A stretch of DNA of 64,000 nt, taken from NCBI GenBank assembly GCA_021151825.1, contig JAGKWQ010000009.1, forward strand, positions 330,857-394,856. The letters run 5' to 3'. The DNA is from Cellvibrionaceae bacterium. GTDB taxonomy: Bacteria; Pseudomonadota; Gammaproteobacteria; Pseudomonadales; Cellvibrionaceae. The position numbers and the translations under genes are program-made. Within the stretch, counting starts at the first letter, position 1. The number at the start of each line of letters is the position of its first letter. Of this stretch, positions 56,605-64,000 are shown one piece after another. A model generated the notes under the pieces. That model had not been told where the DNA came from. It saw only the letters and a list, made by a program, of their open reading frames with translations, and did not search any database.

Positions 56605-59289
56605 CTACAGTACTTTGCTTTTTTTGATGAGCAAGCGCGCGTCTTTTCCGGAGGCTGCTTGCAGGCCTGCTCGCTGAACAGGTTGACCACCACCGACCCA
56701 TAAGTTAACTGTGCCGGGAACAACCGCGCGCGCGCCTGCTGCGTTCACAGTACTAAGACTACGGTCATCCAATGTAAACGTAATTTTTTTTGTTTCACCT
56801 TTACGAATGTAAATCCGCTCGAAGCCAACGAGTGTCCTGATAGGTGCCTTCTCGATATCCGTACGTGCAGCATAGAGTTGGACAACTTCCTCTGCATCCA
56901 TAGCGCCGGTGTTGGCCACATCTACCGATACGGTTACAGGTCCGTTGTTATTCCATTGTTTTGGTGACATTTTTATGTCGCTGTAGTGGAACTTGCTATA
57001 AGAAAGCCCGTAGCCAAACGGATATAAAACCTCTCCGGTGTGATATCGGTAAGTGCGATTTGCCATGGAATAATCATTGAATGCAGGTAACTGCTCAAGT
57101 GATTTGTAGAAGGTTACTGGCAGCCGCCCCGCAGGGCTGAAATCCCCAGCGAGCATTGATGCAATTGCCTCGCCGCCCTGGCCGCCGGGATACCAGGCTT
57201 CAATAATAGCTGTTGCTTTTTCATCTTCTTCATTGACTGTCAGTGCACTGCCATTCATCAATACAACAATCACAGGTTTTCCTGTTGCATACAACTTTGT
57301 CAACAGCTCGCGTTGAACGCGAGGCAATGATAAATCGGTACGGTCACCACCGCTAAATCCCGGCAATGGTACTGGCATTTCTTCACCTTCTACTTGCGCC
57401 GTCAATCCACCCACAAAAACAACCGCGTCAGAATTTTTTGCAGTACTGATGGCTGATTCCACGCTGGTATTGGATGGCAAGCTCCACACTAATTGCTCAT
57501 TGCCTTGTTCGCCGCGCTGGAATGCTTCAATTTTTAAGCGATAAATTTTTCCGGCCTGTAAATCCACAGCGCCACTGGCAATTACCGGGCGCCAGTCCAC
57601 ATTCCAGGCATCAAGAATCAATTGATTATTTATCCAGATGCGGTAACCACCATCAGCGAGGTAACGCAGGCTGTAGGTGCCAGTTTCAGGTGCTTTTAAA
57701 TATCCGCTCCAACGAACAGCACCGCTGGCAACTTCGTTGCTCCAACGGACATTTGCATTGGTATCAACGCGCTTCAGCACAGGTTTTTTATCAAAATTTT
57801 TGTCGGAAAAATATTCTCCATTCAAACCGGATTTTCGACATTTGGCATCAGTGCACAATATTTCATCAGGCACGGGTGTCTGTATAGGATCGAGCAAACC
57901 TGTGCCTTTTTCGTAGTGAATATTCGCTTCACCAAAACGTGCACGCAATCCTTTTAATGCCGTTACAGGTTGTGATGGACTGCCGTTATAATTTCCTACC
58001 AGTGCTTCAACACTGTCTGCATTGGGTCCTACCACTGCGATGGTTTTTATGGCAGATTTTAACGGCAAGAAGTTGGTATCATTTTTTAACAGTACCAGTG
58101 ATTTCTCGGCCATAGTCCGCGCAAGTTGGCGATGTGCATCTGTGTCATTATCGAGTGCGGTAATTTTTGGAAATACATGGGCGCGTGGATCAAACTGGCC
58201 AAGGCTCATTCTTGCTGTAAACAAACGAATCAGAGATTTATCAATTTGCGCCTCTGTAATGAATCCGTTTTTTAATGCACTGCGAATGTTATTGGCCTCA
58301 CTTGCGTCACCGCAAATCAAATCCATCCCTGCTTCAAAAGCTGCCTTAACGCCTTCTTCGGGGGATTTTCTGTAGTTGTGGTTTGCGTGGTGATAAATAT
58401 CAAATACAGCTCCGCAATCCGATACCACAAATCCCTTGAACTCCCATTGCTTGCGTAATTTATTTTGCAGCAGCTCATCATTTGCGCAGGCCGGTACACC
58501 ACTTACCGCGTTATAGGCGCACATTATTGACTGGGCATTTCCCTCAATAATTGTTGCGCGAAATGCTGGTAAATAAGTTTCTTCAAGATCTTTTGCGCTC
58601 GGATGAATGTCATCGCGATGTCGGCTGGCTTCAGGGCCACTATGAACTGCATAATGTTTGGGGGTTGCGATAGTTTTTAAATAGCGTGAATCGTTTCCTT
58701 GTAAGCCTTTTACAAAGGCAACACCAAGGCGCGATGTCAGGTGCGGATCTTCTCCATAAGTTTCCTGGCCCCGACCCCAACGTGGATCGCGAAAAATATT
58801 AATATTGGGCGACCAAATTGTTAACCCCCCAAACCAATCAGAGCCGCCGAATCGATGCTGTTCTGCATAATGTTTTGCACGAAACTCAGTGCTGATAACA
58901 TCGGCCACTTTTTGCATCAGTGGTGTATCCCAAGCAGCAGCCATGCCTATCGCCTGAGGAAACACAGTGGCTTCGCCAAGTGCAGCCACACCATGTAGAC
59001 CTTCGTTCCACCAATTAAATTCACGCACACCCAGCCGCGGAATTGCCGGGGCATCGTTGATAAGTTGTGGAATTTTTTCATCCAGCGTCATGCGCGATAC
59101 CAAATCGTGAGCACGGTCTTCAAAATCGAGCGAGATATTTTGGTATCCAGGTACAACGTTTGGTGTGTCTGCATTAACAGACGATGAAAAATGTATAAGT
59201 AGGGATAAGACAAAAACAGATTTAGCAAATTTTTTGCGATTTGATTGTTCAGTTAGCAAGCCAAATTTTTTGGTAACGAATATAGTCAT
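56605..59289 (-). CDS. GH3 beta-xylosidase/beta-glucosidase with PA14 domain
   Basis: 894 residues. Signal-like hydrophobic stretch at ~24-40 (SVFVLSLLIHFSSSVNA). GH3 N-terminal barrel ~50-400 with GRGQETYGEDP, KHYAVHSGPE and the nucleophile Asp291 in GFVVSDCGAV. The C-terminal alpha/beta sandwich contains an inserted PA14 domain (~465-610: GLNGEYFSDKNFDKKPVLKR; YRIWINNQLILDAW), then GGLTAQVEGEEM and a fibronectin-III-like end. The FNWWNEGLHGVA stretch and overall form resemble xylan beta-xylosidases (Xyl3A types), which release xylose from xylo-oligosaccharides. Substrate preference between xylose and glucose is not certain. Confidence 0.92.
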   Translation of the reverse strand: MTIFVTKKFGLLTEQSNRKKFAKSVFVLSLLIHFSSSVNADTPNVVPGYQNISLDFEDRAHDLVSRMTLDEKIPQLINDAPAIPRLGVREFNWWNEGLHGVAALGEATVFPQAIGMAAAWDTPLMQKVADVISTEFRAKHYAEQHRFGGSDWFGGLTIWSPNINIFRDPRWGRGQETYGEDPHLTSRLGVAFVKGLQGNDSRYLKTIATPKHYAVHSGPEASRHRDDIHPSAKDLEETYLPAFRATIIEGNAQSIMCAYNAVSGVPACANDELLQNKLRKQWEFKGFVVSDCGAVFDIYHHANHNYRKSPEEGVKAAFEAGMDLICGDASEANNIRSALKNGFITEAQIDKSLIRLFTARMSLGQFDPRAHVFPKITALDNDTDAHRQLARTMAEKSLVLLKNDTNFLPLKSAIKTIAVVGPNADSVEALVGNYNGSPSQPVTALKGLRARFGEANIHYEKGTGLLDPIQTPVPDEILCTDAKCRKSGLNGEYFSDKNFDKKPVLKRVDTNANVRWSNEVASGAVRWSGYLKAPETGTYSLRYLADGGYRIWINNQLILDAWNVDWRPVIASGAVDLQAGKIYRLKIEAFQRGEQGNEQLVWSLPSNTSVESAISTAKNSDAVVFVGGLTAQVEGEEMPVPLPGFSGGDRTDLSLPRVQRELLTKLYATGKPVIVVLMNGSALTVNEEDEKATAIIEAWYPGGQGGEAIASMLAGDFSPAGRLPVTFYKSLEQLPAFNDYSMANRTYRYHTGEVLYPFGYGLSYSKFHYSDIKMSPKQWNNNGPVTVSVDVANTGAMDAEEVVQLYAARTDIEKAPIRTLVGFERIYIRKGETKKITFTLDDRSLSTVNAAGARAVVPGTVNLWVGGGQPVQRAGLQAASGKDARLLIKKSKVL

Positions 59290-59364
59290 GGCAGATATCC
59301 CAGTGATTGTTCGTGATTAAAGCCGCATTGCAGGCTGCTGCAATAGCATTAACGAATAATCAAC

Positions 59365-60387
59365 TTACAATTTGAAAACATCATTCAGAAACTTGACCAT
59401 GTCCGTGACCGTTGGTTCAGAAAGATCCTTGAAGCAACCTTTGTTGTAGTCATTACATCCGCTGTCCAAAAAACCGTGACCTTTGCCAGCATAAATTTTA
59501 AATTGCACAGGCTGGTTGAGCTTTTTAAGCTGATCTACATAAGCGGTTGCGCGTTCCGGTGTTGTGAGCTGATCCAGTTCGCCTACCAATACAAACTGCT
59601 GCGGCAATGCATATTCTTTGTTGTTAACCAGATATTGGTTGGGTGAAACTGCTTGATAATATTCGGTGTTATCTTTCAAGTTGATTTTTTCGCCAAACAT
59701 GCCACGCGGTTTGGCATTGGCCCATTTCCAGAATGGATTTCGTTCGGTTTCAAAATCACCTTGGGCAACTTCAACCAAACTGTAACCTGCGTAACTTAAA
59801 ATAGCCGCTTGAATTTTCAATCCATCTTTGTGCGCGATTTCTTCCGCTGTTACGTCGTCGGGTAAATAAGTTGGCTTGAAGCGTAATGGTTTTTCATCAA
59901 AGCCATCGCTGCCAAGATTGCGCCCGGCAACGGTTACCATCGCGGCCAGATGACCTCCGGCGCTATCACCCGTTACTGCCAGTTTGTCCGGATCACCACC
60001 GTAACGTTTAATATTTTTTTTAACCCAAACAACTGCACCTAAGGCATCTTCAACAATCTCATTCACAGTAGTCGTGTTATTAACATCGGAAAGTAAGCGG
60101 TAATTAACATTGACGGTGATTATGTCGGTTCGAGTAGCAATGCTGTTCGCTAAATCCGTCATGATGGATTTATTGTTCAGTAACCAGCCACCGCCATGAA
60201 AAATTATCAATACCGGTTTGGCTTTGGTTTTAGTGGCGGGTATTGCGATATCCAGAGTCAAATTAAAATTGTTCGGGCTAGCCCAAACGATATCGCGAAA
60301 ATGTTTAATTTCATGATTTGCAAATGCGGAAGAACAGAGCGATACAAAAAGCAAAGTAAAAACCGAATAGAAGGTAAAACGACGCAT
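59365..60387 (-). CDS. Secreted alpha/beta hydrolase (HSL/feruloyl or acetyl esterase type)
   Basis: 340 residues with signal peptide (FYSVFTLLFVSLCSSAFA). Hormone-sensitive-lipase-like esterase: oxyanion hole IIFHGGGWLLNNKS, nucleophile GDSAGGHLA, acid in GELDQLTTPE and His in GKGHGFLDSG. It is transcribed towards the GH3 gene with a 75-base gap, so co-expression is likely. Role: removal of acetyl or feruloyl groups from xylan oligomers. The exact ester is not determinable. Confidence 0.88.
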   Translation of the reverse strand: MRRFTFYSVFTLLFVSLCSSAFANHEIKHFRDIVWASPNNFNLTLDIAIPATKTKAKPVLIIFHGGGWLLNNKSIMTDLANSIATRTDIITVNVNYRLLSDVNNTTTVNEIVEDALGAVVWVKKNIKRYGGDPDKLAVTGDSAGGHLAAMVTVAGRNLGSDGFDEKPLRFKPTYLPDDVTAEEIAHKDGLKIQAAILSYAGYSLVEVAQGDFETERNPFWKWANAKPRGMFGEKINLKDNTEYYQAVSPNQYLVNNKEYALPQQFVLVGELDQLTTPERATAYVDQLKKLNQPVQFKIYAGKGHGFLDSGCNDYNKGCFKDLSEPTVTDMVKFLNDVFKL

Positions 60388-60572
60388 TTTATTTTTCCCA
60401 TTTTAATTGCCGGATTTTTTATGTTTTATCAATTTGCTTCAGGATTATTGGTCCTGCAACAAATCATTTGGTCATTATTACTATATGATAAATAAAGCGC
60501 AAGTTTGGATCACTGACTCAATCGTCAAAAATGATTAATTTTCGTAAAACACTTGAAAATCAGGATAAAAAT

Positions 60573-60598
60573 GAAAAAAGCCCAGTCGAAGCCGGGCA
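60573..60598 (-). terminator. Rho-independent terminator after the decayed CE1 gene
   Basis: Read leftwards: GCCCGG, loop, CTGGGC, then a run of six T. It lies ~30 bases after the stop of the CE1 remnant, so it is the original terminator of that gene. Confidence 0.75.
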
Positions 60599-60627
60599 AA
60601 GTCCAGGAATGGTAGTATTAATTTTTA

Positions 60628-60800
60628 TCAGAATTGTCTGATAAAATTCCATGCTTCAACGGGAATCCAGCTTTCGGGCTGGCCCGCATCATGCTGTGAT
60701 GGCCAGTGACCGCCATCGAATGCACACCAACGCACTGGATAACCTGTCGTGCAGCCTTGATAAGAAGTACAAATGTGTGTGCCGCTACCATTACCCGACC
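60628..60800 (-). pseudogene. C-terminal remnant of a CE1 esterase
   Basis: On the complement, an open stretch reads GNGSGTHICTSYQGC, TTGYPVRWCAFDGGHWPS and IPVEAWNFIRQF then stop. It aligns with the end of the intact esterase next door (NCSSGKPVVWCSFNGGHTQP ... GAWNFFNRF), including the catalytic His. A stop lies just upstream and no nucleophile region is found, so only ~55 residues survive. Likely left by deletion between tandem paralogues. Confidence 0.8.
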
Positions 60801-60974
60801 TCTATTTTTGCTGAAAAAATTTCCCGCATTTTTTCAAGTCATTTTTGAAACATTTTGATCTGACTTTCTAAAGCCCAGCCATACAGCTCGGGAGGAAAAA
60901 TTGATCTCACCAAAAATCGGCAATGCTACTTACGCAGCCACTAAACCGAGACGCCTCGCGACACTCGAAAAACT

Positions 60975-61003
60975 CAAAAAGCGCTCCGAAGAGCGCTATT
61001 TTT
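60975..61003 (-). terminator. Rho-independent terminator after the CE1 gene
   Basis: AGCGCTC, loop CGAA, GAGCGCT (60980-60997), with an A-run on the left that gives a T-run on the coding strand. About 30 bases beyond the stop. Confidence 0.88.
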
Positions 61004-61030
61004 ATCACTGTTGCCTTCGCCTCACGGCAA

Positions 61031-62731
61031 TTAGAACCGATTAAAGAAGTTCCATGCTCCAGAACTATAGAATGACGGCTGGGTATGCCCACCGTTGAAC
61101 GAACACCAGACAACAGGTTTACCCGATGAGCAGTTTTGGTACTCCACACAGGGAGATGGCTGCACCGGCACAGTCGTGTTAGAGCAACCGTTAGCCCTGA
61201 GATAAGCATCACGGGCTTGACTACCAGAGCTATGGCTTACCACAGTGTCGCTAGTGCCGTGCGCAATCCAGGCCGCAGTCGCCGAACCACTATCCACATG
61301 AGGCGTCAAGAAGGCACCTGATACAGGCGCGATAGCACGGAAGGTGCTTGGCAACTCGCGGCCCACCGCAAATGACATCATGCCACCGTAACTCCAACCG
61401 GTAGAGAAGATACGACTTTCGTCGATACACAGAGATGACTTCAACTGGGTTAGCATCGACTGCAAGAAAGCGATGTCGCGGCCGTTTTCATTCGTCCAAC
61501 CGTCAGTACCCGGAGCACGATCAGGCGCCACGAAAATCGCACTGTTATTAGAGAGGCTTTTCATGCCGTAGTAGCCTTGACCTACAACATCGTTCGCACT
61601 GCCACCACGCCAGTGCCAACCGAAGACCAACTTGTAGGGATTGTTTTGGTTGTAGTTGCTCGGAATATCCAATACGTATTCGCGGTTCAAACCATTAACG
61701 CTAATGGTACGACGGCCATTGGTTAATTTAGCCGGGGCACCACAGCCAGCAGAACCGGCACCAGTACCGCCACTAGATGATGAACTGCTAGAGCTCGACG
61801 CGACAGAACTGCTTGAGCGAGGCTCGCCAGTGACGCTACCGAAATTGATATAACCCTCGCAATGCAACCATTCGCTGGGCGCACCGCCACCGCAACGGTT
61901 ATTCCCCCAAGCTCCAGTGTTTTCTGTCTGCAATTCTGCTTGACGGGTTACACCGTTAACATTGACGTAATCGATACGTACATCTGCATTGCCGCCATCA
62001 TCATTGGCAAAGGTCACAACCACATCGCCAACCAGAGCGGTTTCTACCGTGTAATTGGTCATGACGGTGCTCAACGTCCAGGACTGTACCTCAGTACCAC
62101 CTACGCTGAGAGTGATGGATTCAGTCGCTGTTGTGCCAAGTGCACGCACTGTAATGGCGTTACGAGCACCGGTCGGAACAGATGAAGCAGCGAGCGATGA
62201 AGCGACGCGCGACGATGAACTTAATGCAACCGATGAACTGATTCGTGATGAAGACACAAGGGCTACTGATGAACTCGAACGTACTGAGCTGACCGGCGAG
62301 CTACTTGCGACAGAACTTACTGGAGCCGCTGAACAGAGGGTTCCATTGATTTGCGGGCGCTCGGCAGTATTGCCGTTTTTAGTTCCCTGAAACCCAAACG
62401 AAACCGATTGGCCTGCTGCAAAGCTGCCATTCCAGCTCATGTTGGTTGCCGTGTAGGGATTGCTGCCAGAGACATTGGCATTCCAACTATTGGTTACACG
62501 GTTATTGGCATATTGCCAATTCACGCTCCAGTTATTAACTGCAGCGCCGGTATCATTTTTAACAACGATGCTGGCCACAAAACCATTCGACCATTCGTTA
62601 TCGATTTGATAGGTACATGCCGCTGATACTGTGTGCGCGGTGGTAGCGATTATTGTCACAATACCAAAGCTCAAGAGCGACTGTTTAATTTTATGCAGAT
62701 TGCCGTCTGGTAAAATTGTTGATTTATTCAT
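61031..62731 (-). CDS. CE1 acetyl-xylan/feruloyl esterase with CBM2 and CBM60
   Basis: 566 residues with signal peptide (LLSFGIVTIIATTAHTVSAA). Order: CBM2 (~39-135: CTYQIDNEWSNGFVASIVV ... GQSVSFGFQGTKNG), polyserine linker, CBM60-type module (~195-302: ITVRALGTTATESITLSV; VRIDYVNVNG; SEWLHCEGYINFG), polyserine linker, then a CE1 (polyhydroxybutyrate-depolymerase/feruloyl esterase-like) domain (~325-566) with the nucleophile in GWSYGGMM, an Asp in GTSDTVV and His in NGGHTQP. It should deacylate insoluble xylan. Its CBM60 closely resembles that of the GH11 xylanase, suggesting module duplication. Confidence 0.92.
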   Translation of the reverse strand: MNKSTILPDGNLHKIKQSLLSFGIVTIIATTAHTVSAACTYQIDNEWSNGFVASIVVKNDTGAAVNNWSVNWQYANNRVTNSWNANVSGSNPYTATNMSWNGSFAAGQSVSFGFQGTKNGNTAERPQINGTLCSAAPVSSVASSSPVSSVRSSSSVALVSSSRISSSVALSSSSRVASSLAASSVPTGARNAITVRALGTTATESITLSVGGTEVQSWTLSTVMTNYTVETALVGDVVVTFANDDGGNADVRIDYVNVNGVTRQAELQTENTGAWGNNRCGGGAPSEWLHCEGYINFGSVTGEPRSSSSVASSSSSSSSSGGTGAGSAGCGAPAKLTNGRRTISVNGLNREYVLDIPSNYNQNNPYKLVFGWHWRGGSANDVVGQGYYGMKSLSNNSAIFVAPDRAPGTDGWTNENGRDIAFLQSMLTQLKSSLCIDESRIFSTGWSYGGMMSFAVGRELPSTFRAIAPVSGAFLTPHVDSGSATAAWIAHGTSDTVVSHSSGSQARDAYLRANGCSNTTVPVQPSPCVEYQNCSSGKPVVWCSFNGGHTQPSFYSSGAWNFFNRF

Positions 62732-62893
62732 AATTCAAATCCTTAGCGAACAATGGAGAAAGCCGCAAACACTATAGGTTCGCGGCGGCGAATTCGGGGT
62801 TTGCTGACAAATCCTTATTTATTTTTTGTAATGTGATTTAGCTATTTTTACTACAGCGAAAAATGGCTTCCTTGCATCCGCGTAATTCACGGG

Positions 62894-62930
62894 AAAAATT
62901 TCCCGGCTCCGAAATTTATCGAAACCGGGA
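62894..62930 (-). terminator. Terminator after the GH62 gene
   Basis: TCCCGG (62901-62906) pairs with CCGGGA (62925-62930), with an A-run on its left giving T residues on the coding strand, ~23 bases after the stop. Confidence 0.65.
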
Positions 62931-62952
62931 CAAACAGGTTTTTAATTAAGCA

Positions 62953-64000
62953 TTATTTCTTTAACCGCAATAAACCTAGCTTGTAAGGAATGGTGTTGTA
63001 GTCTGAACTGTTGCCGGCCTGGCCTTGATAGAGGAACTCCAGATTGCACGGATCAACAGTTAAACGTTCATCGTAGCCGGAGCGAACCAACTCACCGTGG
63101 CTGATGCCGTTAGCCCATTTGCCACTTGGCCATTCCACATTGTTATTGCCTGCAAATGGATTTGAATCGGTATCTGCCAATGGTGTCCATGGGCCATCAA
63201 GGCTGCTGGAAGTCCATGAACGGAACATACGTGGACCACTCGGCCAGGCTTCAACCATCAACAAATATTTATTTTGTCCATCGAGTTTGTAAACGTTTGG
63301 TGCTTCAAATAAATATTGGTTGCCGTTGCCACGATGATCTTCCATCACAATCGAATAGCCGGAGAAGTTGGGGAAATTACCGATAGTCGTTTTTGAAACG
63401 TACAACACACCGTCGTCGCGCGAGAAATATAAATAGCAGTGGGTATCGTTACAAATTACCCAGAAATCCAATGAGTTTGTCGGTTCACCTTGCAGTAATT
63501 TTTGTTTGGCAGACCAGTTGGGATTTCTAATATCGTCAGTCGTTGCATAAGTGCCTGGCCATTGGGTAATCAAATACCATTTATTATGCGGACGGAAGAA
63601 AAATACTTGTGGTGCAACGGCGTTACCCACACGGCTGCCATTCATTGATGTATGCGGTGCTTGTTGTGCGTTGTTCCAATCAGTGAAACTGGTGTACATC
63701 GATTTATAAGCGGTATCGTAGTAAGTCGCATACACATGGTAAGTACCGTTATATTTCACTACCGATGGATCTTTAATGGAAACCCAACCGGAATTTTTCG
63801 GGCTGATTAATGGGCCAGTAGATGTCCATTTCAGCGGTGCTTTTAATTCACATGTTTGTGCAGCGCTACTGCTGCTGCTTGAACTGCGCGAACTGCTGCT
63901 TGGCACCTGGATTACCTGGCCACCAATTGCAAAATCATCGGCGTAGTAACTGATCGTGGTATCGGTTGCTTCAATAATAAAATGTTGGAAGGCAGTACCG
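62953..64000 (-). CDS. GH62 alpha-L-arabinofuranosidase, N-terminus beyond the window
   Basis: At least 349 residues; the frame stays open to the right edge, so the start is missing. The catalytic part (~300 residues) is GH62: KWTSTGPLISPKNSGWVSIKDPSVV (catalytic Asp in KDPS), YATYYDTAYKSMYTSF, APQVFFFRP, LDFWVICNDTHCYLYFSRDDG, and YLFEAPNVYKLDG with the general-acid Glu. It is preceded by a polyserine linker and the end of another module (FQHFIIEATDTTISYYADDF) that looks like a beta-sandwich binding domain of unassigned family. The enzyme removes arabinose side chains from arabinoxylan. Confidence 0.93.
   Translation of the reverse strand, partial: GTAFQHFIIEATDTTISYYADDFAIGGQVIQVPSSSSRSSSSSSSAAQTCELKAPLKWTSTGPLISPKNSGWVSIKDPSVVKYNGTYHVYATYYDTAYKSMYTSFTDWNNAQQAPHTSMNGSRVGNAVAPQVFFFRPHNKWYLITQWPGTYATTDDIRNPNWSAKQKLLQGEPTNSLDFWVICNDTHCYLYFSRDDGVLYVSKTTIGNFPNFSGYSIVMEDHRGNGNQYLFEAPNVYKLDGQNKYLLMVEAWPSGPRMFRSWTSSSLDGPWTPLADTDSNPFAGNNNVEWPSGKWANGISHGELVRSGYDERLTVDPCNLEFLYQGQAGNSSDYNTIPYKLGLLRLKK

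Overview
The window looks like a gammaproteobacterial chromosome of the Cellvibrio type (Cellvibrionaceae). The basis is the right-hand third: secreted plant-cell-wall enzymes joined by long polyserine linkers to CBM2, CBM10 and CBM60-type modules, a hallmark of Cellvibrio and relatives. The species cannot be named from the sequence. Base composition is moderate to AT-rich, except for a visibly GC-richer stretch around 34.2-43.1 kb and one GC-rich integron cassette near 49 kb.

Region 1 (1-32.3 kb) is a nonribosomal peptide gene cluster, all on the + strand with short gaps, truncated at the left edge. It encodes four NRPS proteins. NRPS1 is ...A-PCP-Cy-A(Cys, with embedded oxidase)-PCP-C, a thiazole-forming line. 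NRPS2 is a degenerate C-family domain followed by A(Asp)-PCP-E. NRPS3 is C-A(Asp)-PCP and an E-like domain lacking its catalytic Glu. NRPS4 is A-PCP-C. Tailoring genes lie between and after them: a membrane-anchored beta-lactamase-fold peptidase, a SyrP/TauD-type Fe(II)/2-oxoglutarate hydroxylase, a CmlA-type di-iron hydroxylase, an FAD oxidoreductase and a GT1-type glycosyltransferase. A MacA-like adaptor, an ABC ATPase and two permeases give export, and a lipoprotein alpha/beta hydrolase closes the run. The Asp specificity codes, the Asp-hydroxylase-like enzyme and the condensation-family domain without catalytic His suggest a thiazole peptide with (D-)beta-hydroxyaspartate, possibly a metal-binding, exported, glycosylated compound. 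The product is unknown to me, and no thioesterase is visible.

Region 2 (32.3-33.3 kb) is a poorly coding junction with a decayed IS3-type transposase. Region 3 (33.3-45.3 kb) carries an alpha/beta hydrolase, a giant NdvB-type cyclic beta-1,2-glucan synthase, a PAS-PAS-GGDEF diguanylate cyclase and a cold-shock protein with a strong terminator.

Region 4 (about 45.5-49.4 kb) is a run of integron gene cassettes separated by at least five attC-like sites, with no integrase in view. The cassettes encode small unknown or membrane proteins, one frameshifted secreted protein and a RibD/DHFR-like reductase.

Region 5 (49.6-64 kb) is a xylan and beta-glucan degradation region: an esterase, a circularly permuted GH16 glucanase with CBM10 and CBM2, a 7TM AraC-type regulator, a GH11 xylanase with CBM60, a GntR regulator, a GH3 beta-xylosidase with PA14, a second esterase, a decayed CE1 esterase, an intact CBM2-CBM60-CE1 esterase and a GH62 arabinofuranosidase cut by the right edge. 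Together these enzymes would cut the xylan backbone, strip arabinose and acyl groups, and take xylo-oligosaccharides to xylose.
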